Assembly: GCA_035290965.1 (NCBI GenBank)
Contig: DATDTD010000064.1
Span: 1 to 64,000 of the forward strand
DNA from: JAGVNX01 sp035290965
GTDB taxonomy: Archaea > Iainarchaeota > Iainarchaeia > Iainarchaeales > GCA-2688035
Direction of reading: 5' to 3'
DNA: 64,000 nt
The position numbers and the translations under genes were made by a program. Numbering within the stretch: position 1 is the stretch's first letter; every line of letters starts with the position of its first letter. Positions 32,989-41,945 of this stretch are shown here, one piece after another. Under the pieces are notes generated by a model. That model was given only the letters and a program-made list of their open reading frames with translations, was not told the origin of the DNA and did not search any database.

Positions 32989-33336
32989 TTGTCCAAATCC
33001 TTGATTGCAGTCCTCGGTGCGGGAAAAGGCACCTGGGGGCATATTAACAGGCTTATTGCAGAGGAAGAATGGAGCAAAGTGCTGCTTGTTTCCAATGAAT
33101 GGGGCCAGCAGAATTTTTCCGCTGCAAAACCCGTTGAATGGGTCCTTGTCAATAACCGTTCCGGCTTTGAGGTTTTAAAGAACGCAATCCTTGAAAAGCT
33201 TCCAGAGGATGAAATCTGCGTTTCGCTTGTTTCAGGCTCTGGAAAAGAACACATGGCAATGCTTGTCGCATTAAAAGAGACAAAAAAACCCTACAAGCTC
33301 GTAATTCTCACAGGGCAGGGAACAAAATATTATTGA
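32989..33336 (+). CDS. Rossmann-like protein, possible minimal CARF domain
   Basis: 115 residues from TTG 32989, preceded by GGGAG and a T8 tract, with TATA-like TATTAAATATAAAAAG upstream. The fold reads as strand LIAVLGAGKGTWGHI, strand KVLLVSNEW, strand EWVLVNN, helix, strand ICVSLVSGSGKEHMAML and strand YKLVILTGQG. The paired loops GAGKGTWGH and SGSGKEH are at the positions where CARF domains bind cyclic oligoadenylate. No CRISPR array or cas gene is present, so this remains a suggestion. Confidence 0.5.
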   Translation: MSKSLIAVLGAGKGTWGHINRLIAEEEWSKVLLVSNEWGQQNFSAAKPVEWVLVNNRSGFEVLKNAILEKLPEDEICVSLVSGSGKEHMAMLVALKETKKPYKLVILTGQGTKYY

Positions 33337-33395
33337 AGCGCGGTTTGCTTTGCTCACGTTCTAATTAAATCTTTTTTGCTCTTTTTTTTGTCTTC

Positions 33396-33755
33396 ATGTG
33401 GGAAATTCTTTTTTTTGCAATAATTGTTTTCCTGATAATCTTCATTGCCTTTCTTTTTTCAAGGTTAAGCGGCCTGCAGAAAACTCTTGCGCACACTGAA
33501 TTCAGGAAGGCCAGCCAATCCGTAAAATACGGCAAGCTCACAGAGCAATGGATTCCTTTTTCGGAAAAATTTCCCTTTCCAAGGGAAAACTTCAGGTTTT
33601 TAGGAAACCCGATTGATGGAATTGCATTCAACGAGGAAAAAATAATTTTCTGCGAATTCAAGGCAAATACATCTGCCTTGAGCGAAAAGCAGAAGAGCAT
33701 AAAAAAACTGGTTCAGGAAAAAAAGGTCGAATGGCTTGAATTAAGGGCTGAATGA
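33396..33755 (+). CDS. Membrane-anchored Holliday junction resolvase-related nuclease
   Basis: 119 residues. An N-terminal membrane helix (about residues 3-22) is followed by an endonuclease-like core: FRFLGNPIDGIAFN (Asp), IIFCEFKANTS (E-x-K) and QKSIKKLVQEKKVEW. This matches the archaeal 'endonuclease related to Holliday junction resolvase' family (PF10107). PD-(D/E)xK residues are intact. Membrane anchoring suggests a role in DNA entry or degradation at the envelope, which is inference. Confidence 0.8.
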   Translation: MWEILFFAIIVFLIIFIAFLFSRLSGLQKTLAHTEFRKASQSVKYGKLTEQWIPFSEKFPFPRENFRFLGNPIDGIAFNEEKIIFCEFKANTSALSEKQKSIKKLVQEKKVEWLELRAE

Positions 33756-33763
33756 TTTTCAGA

Positions 33764-35290
33764 TTATTCGTATGTTCTCTTTTTTTCCCCGCTGCAGTAA
33801 TTTTCCCACGCCGAGTTTTTCAGGTTTTCTCCCCCTTGGGTGGGATATTTTCCGTTTAAGCACGCCATGCACAAATCGTTTTTCGGCAGGCTTATTCCAT
33901 TGACAAGCCCTTCAATCGGCAGGTAGGCAAGCGAATCAGCTCCAATGTGCTGTTTGATTGCTTCAAGCTCTTTTTCCGAAAGCTCTGTTTTCATTTCTTC
34001 AATGTTTTTTGTTTTCGGAGCAGTTACGAATTCCCCGAAAGTAGACATGTCAATTCCGTAAAAGCAGGGAAATCTTATCGGAGGGCAGCTTACTCTTACA
34101 TGAACCTCTTTTGCCTTTCCCGTTTCCCTTATGTAATTTACAATCGCCTTTGTTGTTGTTCCGCGCACAATGCTGTCTTCAACGAGAATTACTTTTTTTC
34201 CCTTCAAAACCTTTTTGTTCACTGTGTATTTTTCCTTTGCGCGCTCAAACCTGTTTGCGCCCTCAATAAAAGTCCTGCCGACATATCTGTTTCTTATCAG
34301 GCCTTCCTGTACCGGCGCTCCCAGAGAAAAAGCCATTGCGTCTCCCGCTGGCTTTGCAGTATCCGGAACAGGCACTACAATGTGCTCTGAAGAAATTTTT
34401 TCTGTTTCAATCTTTGCAAGCTCTTCTCCCAAAGAATATCTTGCGGAATAAACATTCCTGCCCTCTATTTCAGAGGCAACGTTTGCGAAATAAACCCATT
34501 CAAACATGCAGTGGGCTTTTCTGTTGCTTTTGCAGAACCATTTTTTTTCAATGCTTCCATTTCCGATTTCAACCATTGAGCCGGGAGCGACTGTTTCGAA
34601 TTTTTCAATGCCGATGTTTTCAAGCGCTGCGCTTTCGCTTGCCGCGGCAACAATCCCGTCTTTCTGCCCGACTACAAGCGGCTTAAACCCTAGAGAATCC
34701 CTTGCAACAACTGTTTCTCCCTCGGCATTTATGAATGAAATGCTGTAAGCCCCGTCAAGTGCAGGGTGCAATCCTGAAAAAACATCCACGGTCCTTGTTT
34801 TTTTGTCTCCCGCGCACCCCCTTGCAAGAAAATGCATTATCAGCTCTGTGTCATTGTCAAGGATAAAATGATACTGGCGCGCTTCCATCTGTTTTTTGAG
34901 TTCTGCAAAATTTGCAATGTTTCCGTTGAAACCGAAGCTGAACCATTTCCATTTTCTTCCGTGCTTTCTTTCAAACGGCTGTGCAAAAGCCTTCTTGTTT
35001 CCCCCGAATGTAGAATATCTCAAATGCCCTATTCCCTTGTTTCCGGAAAATCTTTTCATAATTCCCTGAAAAGCCTTTTCGTTGCTTACTCTGAAGACCT
35101 CGTTGACAAGCCCTGTTTCTCTCAGGGTATTTAGCAGCATTTTTTTTCCTGCATTAAAAGTAGTTATTCCCGCGCTTAACTGCCCGCGATTCTGCTGCTG
35201 CAGCATTATTTTGTACAAGTATGTAGCCGCGTTTTCCTTTTCAGGAACGCTTACTGCAGCAATTCCGCACTCTTCATGAACTTCAGCCAT
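33764..35290 (-). CDS. purF: Amidophosphoribosyltransferase PurF
   Basis: 508 residues. The class II glutaminase Cys is in EECGIAAV after a seven-residue propeptide-like start, RGQLSAGI supports glutamine binding, and the PRPP loop is VILVEDSIVRGTT. The C-terminal region with CPPIRFPCFYGIDM and DLCMACLNGKYP has the Cys expected to hold a 4Fe-4S cluster in many PurF. It makes phosphoribosylamine, the first purine step. No other purine gene is in the window. Confidence 0.95.
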   Translation of the reverse strand: MAEVHEECGIAAVSVPEKENAATYLYKIMLQQQNRGQLSAGITTFNAGKKMLLNTLRETGLVNEVFRVSNEKAFQGIMKRFSGNKGIGHLRYSTFGGNKKAFAQPFERKHGRKWKWFSFGFNGNIANFAELKKQMEARQYHFILDNDTELIMHFLARGCAGDKKTRTVDVFSGLHPALDGAYSISFINAEGETVVARDSLGFKPLVVGQKDGIVAAASESAALENIGIEKFETVAPGSMVEIGNGSIEKKWFCKSNRKAHCMFEWVYFANVASEIEGRNVYSARYSLGEELAKIETEKISSEHIVVPVPDTAKPAGDAMAFSLGAPVQEGLIRNRYVGRTFIEGANRFERAKEKYTVNKKVLKGKKVILVEDSIVRGTTTKAIVNYIRETGKAKEVHVRVSCPPIRFPCFYGIDMSTFGEFVTAPKTKNIEEMKTELSEKELEAIKQHIGADSLAYLPIEGLVNGISLPKNDLCMACLNGKYPTQGGENLKNSAWENYCSGEKKRTYE

Positions 35291-35354
35291 TCTGCAAACC
35301 CGACAAATAATAATGCAATAGTAATAAATTTTAATGATACCACAATGCTTTTTT

Positions 35355-36401
35355 TCAGTATCTGATTTTGAATTTCAGCAGTGCCGCAATTCCGCCCAGT
35401 CCCTCTAACTTTTTTCCGGGTTCCTGTTCGGAATTCAGGATATGGATTATTCCCTTGTTTTTTTCAACTGCATCCATCAAAGGCTCTATCTGTTCCCTTT
35501 TCTCGAGCAAAAATTTGTCCAAAACAAGAAGCTCCTTCACTGCGCCTGCTTCAATTGTTTTTTTTGTTTCCTCCAAGCCGTATTCCGCAAGAGAAGTGTT
35601 TTTTCCAATGTTTAATAACACCTCTTCAATGAGCTTTGCTTCAAGAACTATCTGCCTTTGCTTTGAAATCTTTTCAAGTACATCCGATTTCATTAATTCC
35701 TGCAGTCCCGTAATGCCTGTGGAGTTTGTTGCCGCAAACAAAAAATTTCCCCTGAAATTTTTTTCCTGAAGCCATTTTTTTAGGGAGTCTTTTTCAAATC
35801 CTGGCCCCGCAAAAACAATTGTTTCAGCAGTAATTTCCTTTGTTTTCTGCAGTATTTCTGAAAAATATTTTTTCTGCATTCCCTCTTCCTGCTCAAACCT
35901 TTTTCCGCGCGAAGCACCCTTTACAATTCCCCGCGGCTCTAATTCAAATTCTTTTAACAATCCAAAGGCGGCGCTTTCCTCGTCAAAAACAACAAGCAGG
36001 ATATTAGTGGTTTTAGAGGCTTTTTTTGCATTTTCCAGCCTTTCAACCTGGTAATTTTTCAGTTCTTTTTTTTTGATTGTAATGGGTTCATTGAGCTCTA
36101 TTTCAATTGCCTGGTGTGATTTTAATTCTACAAGCTCTTCGGGCTTTCCCTCTATGATTATTCCCTGAACCCTGAGCTTTCCGGAAAATTTGTGAAAATC
36201 TGTTTTTTCCACTTCAAGCGAAACAAAAATCTTCACGCGCTCTGATTTCTGCTCAATGTCCTTTGCCTTAATCCGCCTGTCAGTGCTCCCGCTCACAAGG
36301 TCTCCTGCTTCAATTATTTTTTCCAGATGCCACAGGTCATCCATGCTTTCAGGAACAACCTTTACAAGGGCATTTTTTTTGTCAAGCGAAAGAATGCGCA
36401 T
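35355..36401 (-). CDS. pelA: Pelota (aPelota/Dom34) ribosome rescue factor
   Basis: 348 residues from ATG 36401. Domain A MRILSLDKKNALVKVVPESMDDLWHLEKII...GDLVSGSTDRRI, central domain with IVFAGPGFEKDSLKKWL, and the C-terminal eRF1-like domain VKELLVLDKFLL. Pelota binds stalled ribosomes and, with ABCE1, splits them. abce1 is encoded 1.6 kb away on the other strand, with a toxin-antitoxin unit between. Confidence 0.95.
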   Translation of the reverse strand: MRILSLDKKNALVKVVPESMDDLWHLEKIIEAGDLVSGSTDRRIKAKDIEQKSERVKIFVSLEVEKTDFHKFSGKLRVQGIIIEGKPEELVELKSHQAIEIELNEPITIKKKELKNYQVERLENAKKASKTTNILLVVFDEESAAFGLLKEFELEPRGIVKGASRGKRFEQEEGMQKKYFSEILQKTKEITAETIVFAGPGFEKDSLKKWLQEKNFRGNFLFAATNSTGITGLQELMKSDVLEKISKQRQIVLEAKLIEEVLLNIGKNTSLAEYGLEETKKTIEAGAVKELLVLDKFLLEKREQIEPLMDAVEKNKGIIHILNSEQEPGKKLEGLGGIAALLKFKIRY

Positions 36402-36412
36402 GATTATCACAT

Positions 36413-36811
36413 TTAATTTTCTTCAATCAATTTTTTCAACATTTTCAAATTTTTAATTTTCATGGGCGATTCAATTTTTCCATTGACTCCGTTTTCCTCA
36501 GAATAAGTCAAACGCGTGCCTGTGGGAATTGCTTTGTAGCGATAAGAGCAGGAATATTCTCCATTTACCAAATGAAAATCCAATCTTCTGTTCTCAATGA
36601 AGCCTGTTACAACAAGCGCCGTTTGCTTTGCCTCTTTTTTTTCGGCATTTGTCTTTTGGCTGTAAATTGTCCCGATTTTCACAATCGGGTCAGAAGTTTT
36701 TTCTTCAAGCACTGAAGGAATCCACTTCGGAGTGTTTTTCGGATTTAGAGTGAACTGAAAAACAACTGGCACGGGTTTTCTAATGTCAATTGTCAGTGTG
36801 TTCTTTTTCAT
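36413..36811 (-). CDS. SRPBCC-like (START/polyketide cyclase fold) protein
   Basis: 132 residues. The pattern of N-terminal strand TLTIDIRKPVPVVFQFTLNPKNTPKWIPSV, beta sheet (VTGFIENRRLDFHLVNGEYSCSYRY) and a C-terminal amphipathic helix fits the SRPBCC helix-grip fold. These bind hydrophobic ligands; the ligand is not known. It lies 11 bases upstream of pelA on the same strand. Confidence 0.7.
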   Translation of the reverse strand: MKKNTLTIDIRKPVPVVFQFTLNPKNTPKWIPSVLEEKTSDPIVKIGTIYSQKTNAEKKEAKQTALVVTGFIENRRLDFHLVNGEYSCSYRYKAIPTGTRLTYSEENGVNGKIESPMKIKNLKMLKKLIEEN

Positions 36812-36863
36812 ACTGAATCAATGGTTTTAACTTTTTAAATGCCTTTCTGAGCTAAGGTGGATT

Positions 36864-36876
36864 AGCGGAAACCTGC
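36864..36876 (+). promoter_or_regulatory. AGCGGAAACCTGC element, copy 3
   Basis: One base different from the other copies (T for C at position 11). It overlaps a hairpin AACCTGC-TTTCG-GCAGGTT (36870-36888). A TATA-like TTATTTAAAAA begins 11 bases downstream and ATG 36922 is 45 bases from the element end. Confidence 0.65.
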
Positions 36877-36921
36877 TTTCGGCAGGTTATTTAAAAACGA
36901 GCAGCCATATCCTTTGTAGTT

Positions 36922-37407
36922 ATGTCTAACAGAAAAGAGGTTTTGGGCAAGCTTTGGGCGCATTTTAATTTCAGCCTGAATTCCTTAGTGGATAGAATAG
37001 TTTTGCAGAAAACTATTTATGTTTTGTCTTATCTCAACTATCCAAATCTTGGCGATTACAAAAAAGATTTTGCAATGTATATTCACGGGCCGTATTCCCC
37101 CCTTTTAGCACACGATGCTTATGACCTTTCGGAAAATCTTAAAATAAAATCCGGTTTTTCAGAAACAGAGGAAGAAAAAGTCAGTTTATTTGAAGAATCC
37201 GTAAAGTTTGCCGCAGAAGGAAATAATAAACTGGAACATTTTATGGCCTGCGAATTGGTTGCAGACATAATCTTTTTGTATTCTAATGAAAAAGTCAGGG
37301 ATGAAAACAAACTTTTTGAAATCTTGAAAGAAAAAAAAACCTATTTTAACGATTCCGCCAAAGTTTTTGCAGTAGCCAATTTTTTAAAAGAGAAAAAAAT
37401 AATCTAG
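36922..37407 (+). CDS. DUF4065/Panacea-like antitoxin candidate
   Basis: 161 residues, helical. VDRIVLQKTIYVLSYLNYP...DFAMYIHGPYSPLLAHDAYDL gives the helix, then the Y-x-HGPYS turn and following helix typical of DUF4065 (SocA-like)/YwgA-like proteins. The Panacea (DUF4065) domain is a known antitoxin domain that pairs with many different toxins. The next gene, 11 bases downstream, encodes a PIN nuclease. The antitoxin role is inferred from that pairing. Confidence 0.6.
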   Translation: MSNRKEVLGKLWAHFNFSLNSLVDRIVLQKTIYVLSYLNYPNLGDYKKDFAMYIHGPYSPLLAHDAYDLSENLKIKSGFSETEEEKVSLFEESVKFAAEGNNKLEHFMACELVADIIFLYSNEKVRDENKLFEILKEKKTYFNDSAKVFAVANFLKEKKII

Positions 37408-37418
37408 CGCTGATTCTC

Positions 37419-37949
37419 ATGGGGAGCCGTGATAAATGCAGTTTCGGGCAGAGCGCCCATTGCACAAGGTGCGGCAAAGCCGACAAATGCCAGCTTAAAA
37501 AAATATTGTGTGATACAAATGTTATTTCCGCTGCATTTCTTGAAGAAAAAGAACAGGATATTGCAATGACGTTCTTGGAAAATCACAGGCAAAAACACCT
37601 TATCGTAATAACAAAAGAAATTCTTGGCGAAATCATTGGGGTTCTTCTGACAAAGTCAGGCAACGATCAATTGGCACTGGACAATATAACTAAGTTTTTA
37701 AGCCATTTAAAAGATTTTATAGTAGAAAGCCCGCCATATTCTGAAGAAGAGTTTAGAGAAGTTCTGAACAAAATTTGGGATTCAAAAGAACTGCGTTGCG
37801 GTTATGCTGACCGCATCCATATCGCAAACGCAATTTTTTCAAAAATAAAATTTTGTACTCTTGAAGAAAAAATACGTGAAGATGCAAAAACAGTGAATGA
37901 CATAGTTTCTGAGGAAGGCTATAAATTTGAATTGTACAATTTACATTAG
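37419..37949 (+). CDS. PIN-domain RNase toxin candidate with N-terminal zinc knuckle
   Basis: 176 residues. PIN acidic residues are seen at D32 (ILCDTNVISAAFL), E71 (KEILGEIIG), D131 (CGYADRIHIANAI) and the D155 region. Before the PIN domain, Cys 7, 15, 18 and 24 (C-x7-C-x2-C-x5-C) could bind zinc, which is unusual for a simple VapC. PIN toxins cut tRNA or rRNA. abce1 starts 30 bases downstream, so the toxin may be cotranscribed with a ribosome-recycling factor. Confidence 0.8.
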   Translation: MGSRDKCSFGQSAHCTRCGKADKCQLKKILCDTNVISAAFLEEKEQDIAMTFLENHRQKHLIVITKEILGEIIGVLLTKSGNDQLALDNITKFLSHLKDFIVESPPYSEEEFREVLNKIWDSKELRCGYADRIHIANAIFSKIKFCTLEEKIREDAKTVNDIVSEEGYKFELYNLH

Positions 37950-37978
37950 AAGTCGAACTAATGTGTCTGGTGTTTTTA

Positions 37979-39772
37979 ATGTCGGGTTTCAGCAAGGGAA
38001 AGCAGCGCGTAGCTGTCATAGATAAAGACAAGTGCATCAACGGCAACGGATGCAATTTTTTGTGCGGTTCTGTATGCCCGGTCAATCGTTCGGGAAAAGA
38101 ATGCATTGTCATCGGAGAAGACAACAAGCCGATTATTGACGAAGACCTCTGCACAGGCTGCGGAATCTGCCCTAAAAGATGTCCTGTGCAGTGCATAATT
38201 GTAATCAACCTTCCTTCGGAAAAAAACACTGTTCCAGTCCACAAGTACGGCAAAAACTCCTTCAGGCTTTTTAATTTGCCCACGCCGAAAAAAAATTCAG
38301 TTGTCGGCCTTTTAGGAAGCAACGGCATTGGAAAAACAACTGCCCTGAGAATTCTTGCCGGGCAGCTGGTTCCGAATTTTGCAGATTTTGAAAATCCAGC
38401 TGATTACAAAAAAGCAGTTGATTTTTTCAAAGGAAAAGAACTTCAGGCGTTTTTTGAAAGGCTTTCGAAAAAACAGGCAAGGCTTTCCTACAAGCCCCAG
38501 AAAATCGACGAGATTCCGAGCATTTTCAAGGGAAAAGTAAAACAGTTATTGGAAAAAACAGACGAAAAAAAACAGTTAAAGGAAATCGCAAAAAAACTCG
38601 AGATTGATTCTATTCTAGGAAACGACATTGCAACTGTTTCAGGAGGGGAACTGCAGAGAATAGCGATTGCCGCCTGCTTCCTGAAAAAAGCGGAAATCTA
38701 TTTTTTTGACGAGCCAAGCACTTATCTTGATGTGAGCCAGCGCCTCAAAACAGGCGCTCTGATAAGAAGCCTTCTGGATGAAAATACAAGCGTTTTTGTC
38801 GTAGAGCACGACCTTGCACTGCTCGATTATCTGAGCGATTACATTGACATTTTTTACGGCAGCAAATCCGCGTATGGAATAGTAAGCGGCTCAAAAAGCG
38901 TGCGCAACGGAATAAACGAATTTTTGGAAGGCTTTTTGCCGGAAGAAAACCTGCGCTTCCGTGAAAAAGAGCTGCGCTTCAATGTGCATCCTGCAGTTGT
39001 TTCAAAAAAGAAAAGAGTTGTCCTTGAATATCCCGCGCTTGAAAAAAAGCTCGGAAACTTTTTCCTTCACGCGTCACAGGGAAACTTTATGGAAGGCGAA
39101 ACAATCGGAGTTCTGGGGCCGAATGCAATTGGCAAAACAACTTTTGTAAAAATGCTTGCGGGAGAAATAAATCCCGACAACACTGCGCTTGATTTCAAAA
39201 TGAAGATTGCATACAAGCCCCAGTACATTCAGGCAGAACAAAATACCCTTGTGAGAGAACTTTTTTCCGCCAAAAAAATAAACTCTGAAATTTTTGAATC
39301 AGAGGTAAACAAAAAGCTCGGCATAAAAAAGTTTTTCGAACAGAATCTTTCCGAGCTTAGCGGCGGAGAACTGCAAAAAGTAAGCATTGCCTATAATCTC
39401 TGCCTTGACTTTGATTTGCTGCTGCTTGACGAGCCGAGCGCCTTCATGGACATTGAGGAAAGGCTCAGGGTTGCTGACTGTATCCGCGGGATTATTTCAA
39501 ATACAAAAAGAATCGCGCTTGTTGTAGACCATGATATTTTGTTTCAGGATTATGTTTCCGACAGGCTAATTGTTTTTTCAGGGGCTCCCGCAAAAAAGGG
39601 AACAGCCTCTGAGGCAATGGAAATGCACAGGGGAATGAATCTTTTCCTGAAAGAAATGAATGTTTCGATGAGAAGGGACGTTAACAGCGGGCGTCCTAGA
39701 ATAAATAAATTGGATTCTGTTTTAGACCAAGAACAGAAGAAAAGCGGGGAATACTATTATAAAATAGGTTAA
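37979..39772 (+). CDS. abce1: ABCE1 (Rli1) ribosome recycling ATPase
   Basis: 597 residues from ATG 37979, with GGTG plus T5 upstream. Two 4Fe-4S motifs at the N-terminus (CINGNGCNFLCGSVCP and CTGCGICPKRCP), then two ABC domains: Walker A GSNGIGKTT and GPNAIGKTT, signatures VSGGELQR and LSGGELQK, Walker B IYFFDEPSTYLD and LLLLDEPSAFMD. It splits ribosomes after termination or with pelota. The 3' end overlaps the convergent homing endonuclease gene by four bases. Confidence 0.96.
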   Translation: MSGFSKGKQRVAVIDKDKCINGNGCNFLCGSVCPVNRSGKECIVIGEDNKPIIDEDLCTGCGICPKRCPVQCIIVINLPSEKNTVPVHKYGKNSFRLFNLPTPKKNSVVGLLGSNGIGKTTALRILAGQLVPNFADFENPADYKKAVDFFKGKELQAFFERLSKKQARLSYKPQKIDEIPSIFKGKVKQLLEKTDEKKQLKEIAKKLEIDSILGNDIATVSGGELQRIAIAACFLKKAEIYFFDEPSTYLDVSQRLKTGALIRSLLDENTSVFVVEHDLALLDYLSDYIDIFYGSKSAYGIVSGSKSVRNGINEFLEGFLPEENLRFREKELRFNVHPAVVSKKKRVVLEYPALEKKLGNFFLHASQGNFMEGETIGVLGPNAIGKTTFVKMLAGEINPDNTALDFKMKIAYKPQYIQAEQNTLVRELFSAKKINSEIFESEVNKKLGIKKFFEQNLSELSGGELQKVSIAYNLCLDFDLLLLDEPSAFMDIEERLRVADCIRGIISNTKRIALVVDHDILFQDYVSDRLIVFSGAPAKKGTASEAMEMHRGMNLFLKEMNVSMRRDVNSGRPRINKLDSVLDQEQKKSGEYYYKIG

Positions 39773-41310
39773 TTTTCCCAAACATTTTTATAGCTGCAAA
39801 ACGTTTTGAGAAATTTTGCCAATGTCTGGCTTTGTATTATCTTTTGGTCGCGTGTAGGAGTAATTTTTATTCCAAATGTTTTTTCTATTTTGTTTTCGAT
39901 TTCTTTATTTGTTAGAATTTTTTTTGGGGGCCGTTGAATAACCGTAACCATTGTCTTTTTTGGCGAAAGATATTCAAAAATATTTTTGTCAATTTGGTTT
40001 GTTTTTAATTTAAATTTAATAAAGTTATGCCCCCGTAATCCAAATTTTACATTATTTTTCGAAGCTTCTTCCAAAATTTCTTTTTTTTTCAAAACTTTTT
40101 CATACAGTTTCAGGGGGGCTGCGAGTTCATTTGTTTCAAATCTCGAATAATTTTTTCTAGATAAATTTAACTCTTGCGAAAATTCTTGTTGGGTTAGTCT
40201 TTTTTTTTTCCTTATTTTTTTAAGTTTTTCTCCAAATCCTTTGATTCTCAAATGTTCAATCAGGGTAATATCGAAGTATTTATTAAAAATGGATTTGTTG
40301 TCAAATCCTAGAAACGCTTCTTTTGCAGTCCCTCTTTTTATGTGATGTTCTAAAATATTTTGTTTTCTTGGATGTGAAAAACCTATTTCTTTGCTGAATT
40401 TCATGGTGTCCTTTGAGTATATTTTTATTCCGGAAATTCCAAGATTGTCAAATACTACTTCGCTGGGTGAAAGTCCAAATCCTATCAGGGCTTTTCTGAC
40501 CTCTCTTGTAAAATCAGCATCTGCTGATTTGAATGTAAGGTAATTGTATTTTTCATGTATGTGCCCGTCAGTGTCAAAAAGTCCCCTGACAAATGCTCGT
40601 AGGCACTCGCGGTTTTTTTTGTAAATGGATGGTATTCTCAGCCTTTTTTTTGGAGAAAGCGGAACTTCTAAAAAAATAGTCACAAATTTGGAAATTGGTC
40701 TAGAAACAACAAGTAATTCAAATTGGTGGTCCCTTCTTCGAATGGGGGCGGGTGATTTTCCGAAAAGCTTGTAAAAGAGGCCACCCACGTATTCAAGAAA
40801 CTCTTTTGATGCCTGTAAATTTTCTTCTTTGTGGTGGCCATCATTTATTTTAATCAAGTTTTTGCTTATGTAGCCGTCCCCGAATATTACGCCACAAAGA
40901 TACGCCAATTCAGTGTTTAACAATTGTTTCTTAGTTAGTGGAAGTGAAATTGTTTTATTATTGTAAATTAATACCTTGTTTGTAACGCTCTTTTGGAAAA
41001 AATTGTCTTCTTTTGAGAGAAGACTAACTGCCCTTATGAAACTTACTGGAAAAAAATTAGAGGAAAGCCACTCTTTCAGGGTTTCTAGCCTTACTCTGTA
41101 TTTGGCGCACAAGTATTTTTGGTAAAAATCCCTTAAGGCTATAAAGCCTCTTTGTTTGTCTGTTTTTAATATTCTTCTCTTTGTTTTTGGAGAAAAAACT
41201 CTTGGAGCAGATTTTATGTTTTTATTCTTTCCAATCAGGCAAAGCGCGATGTTTAATTTTTCTCCGAAGAACTTCTGCTTTAACAAAGAGTCGTTTTTTA
41301 TAGAAACCAT
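39769..41310 (-). CDS. Free-standing LAGLIDADG endonuclease with XRE helix-turn-helix
   Basis: 513 residues. Two LAGLIDADG motifs, LAYLCGVIFGDGYI (about 135-148) and LRAFVRGLFDTDGHI (237-251), each keep the catalytic Asp. A C-terminal XRE-type HTH follows (LKKIRKKKRLTQQEFSQELNLSRKNYSRFE, about 365-400). No intein splicing blocks surround it, and the first ~120 residues are unassigned. The gene is clearly more AT-rich than neighbours. It looks like a mobile homing endonuclease or a regulator derived from one. Confidence 0.85.
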   Translation of the reverse strand: MVSIKNDSLLKQKFFGEKLNIALCLIGKNKNIKSAPRVFSPKTKRRILKTDKQRGFIALRDFYQKYLCAKYRVRLETLKEWLSSNFFPVSFIRAVSLLSKEDNFFQKSVTNKVLIYNNKTISLPLTKKQLLNTELAYLCGVIFGDGYISKNLIKINDGHHKEENLQASKEFLEYVGGLFYKLFGKSPAPIRRRDHQFELLVVSRPISKFVTIFLEVPLSPKKRLRIPSIYKKNRECLRAFVRGLFDTDGHIHEKYNYLTFKSADADFTREVRKALIGFGLSPSEVVFDNLGISGIKIYSKDTMKFSKEIGFSHPRKQNILEHHIKRGTAKEAFLGFDNKSIFNKYFDITLIEHLRIKGFGEKLKKIRKKKRLTQQEFSQELNLSRKNYSRFETNELAAPLKLYEKVLKKKEILEEASKNNVKFGLRGHNFIKFKLKTNQIDKNIFEYLSPKKTMVTVIQRPPKKILTNKEIENKIEKTFGIKITPTRDQKIIQSQTLAKFLKTFCSYKNVWEN

Positions 41311-41444
41311 TCTTGAATGCAGGGGCGAGCATTATTTAAATATATTTTTATGATACCGTCCCTAGGATAGACCGTCCAAAAACCCAGTCTGATAAAAAAT
41401 TCCTAACCGAAAAATCTCAGGGAATATTATTATCAGTAACTGCC

Positions 41445-41945
41445 TCAGGGGTTTTGTGGGATTTCAATGACTCCCGACTGCAAATCAGTTATTGTTATTT
41501 TGCAGGAACCGCTTGCAGAGCTTGCGTCAACCCTTTTTTTGAAGGTAACATCTTTTTCAAAGCTCGCGCTGAATCCCGAAAGGCTTTTCGTGCATTTAAG
41601 TTTCGTTGAAACAGTTATGTCAGTTGTGCCGGAAGCCGTTGGGGAGGTATAAGTGCAATTGTCCCCGAAAGAACTGTTTTTTGTGATTAAAAAAGAATTA
41701 TTTATTGCGCTTGCGCTGAGTGTAAAATTGCAGCCTGCATCGACAGAGCCTGCAAGTGCCCTGCTTGTTGTCTTGTCAAGCAGATAGCGCGCATTGTTCC
41801 ACTCGCTTTTCAGTTCCAGAACCTGCTTTGAAAAGTCAGCAGACGAAACGTTTGCAGTGCTTGTGGTTGAAACAATTATTGCCGCGGCAACAAGTGCAAC
41901 TGCTGCAATTGCAAGCAATGCGCTGAAAATCCCTTTTCTGTTCAT
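41445..41945 (-). CDS. Type IV pilin-like protein
   Basis: 166 residues. Short basic start MNRKG, then the hydrophobic helix IFSALLAIAAVALVAAAIIV, then an extracellular domain with four Cys and Thr/Ser-rich strands. This is the form of an archaeal pilin with an uncleaved or divergent class III leader. Last of a run of four pilin-like genes (41445-43188) with overlapping or near-touching ends. Confidence 0.75.
   Translation of the reverse strand: MNRKGIFSALLAIAAVALVAAAIIVSTTSTANVSSADFSKQVLELKSEWNNARYLLDKTTSRALAGSVDAGCNFTLSASAINNSFLITKNSSFGDNCTYTSPTASGTTDITVSTKLKCTKSLSGFSASFEKDVTFKKRVDASSASGSCKITITDLQSGVIEIPQNP

Noticed and set aside
39769..41310. The LAGLIDADG gene as an intein fragment of abce1
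   Set aside because: It is on the opposite strand, abce1 is intact, and no splicing blocks are present.
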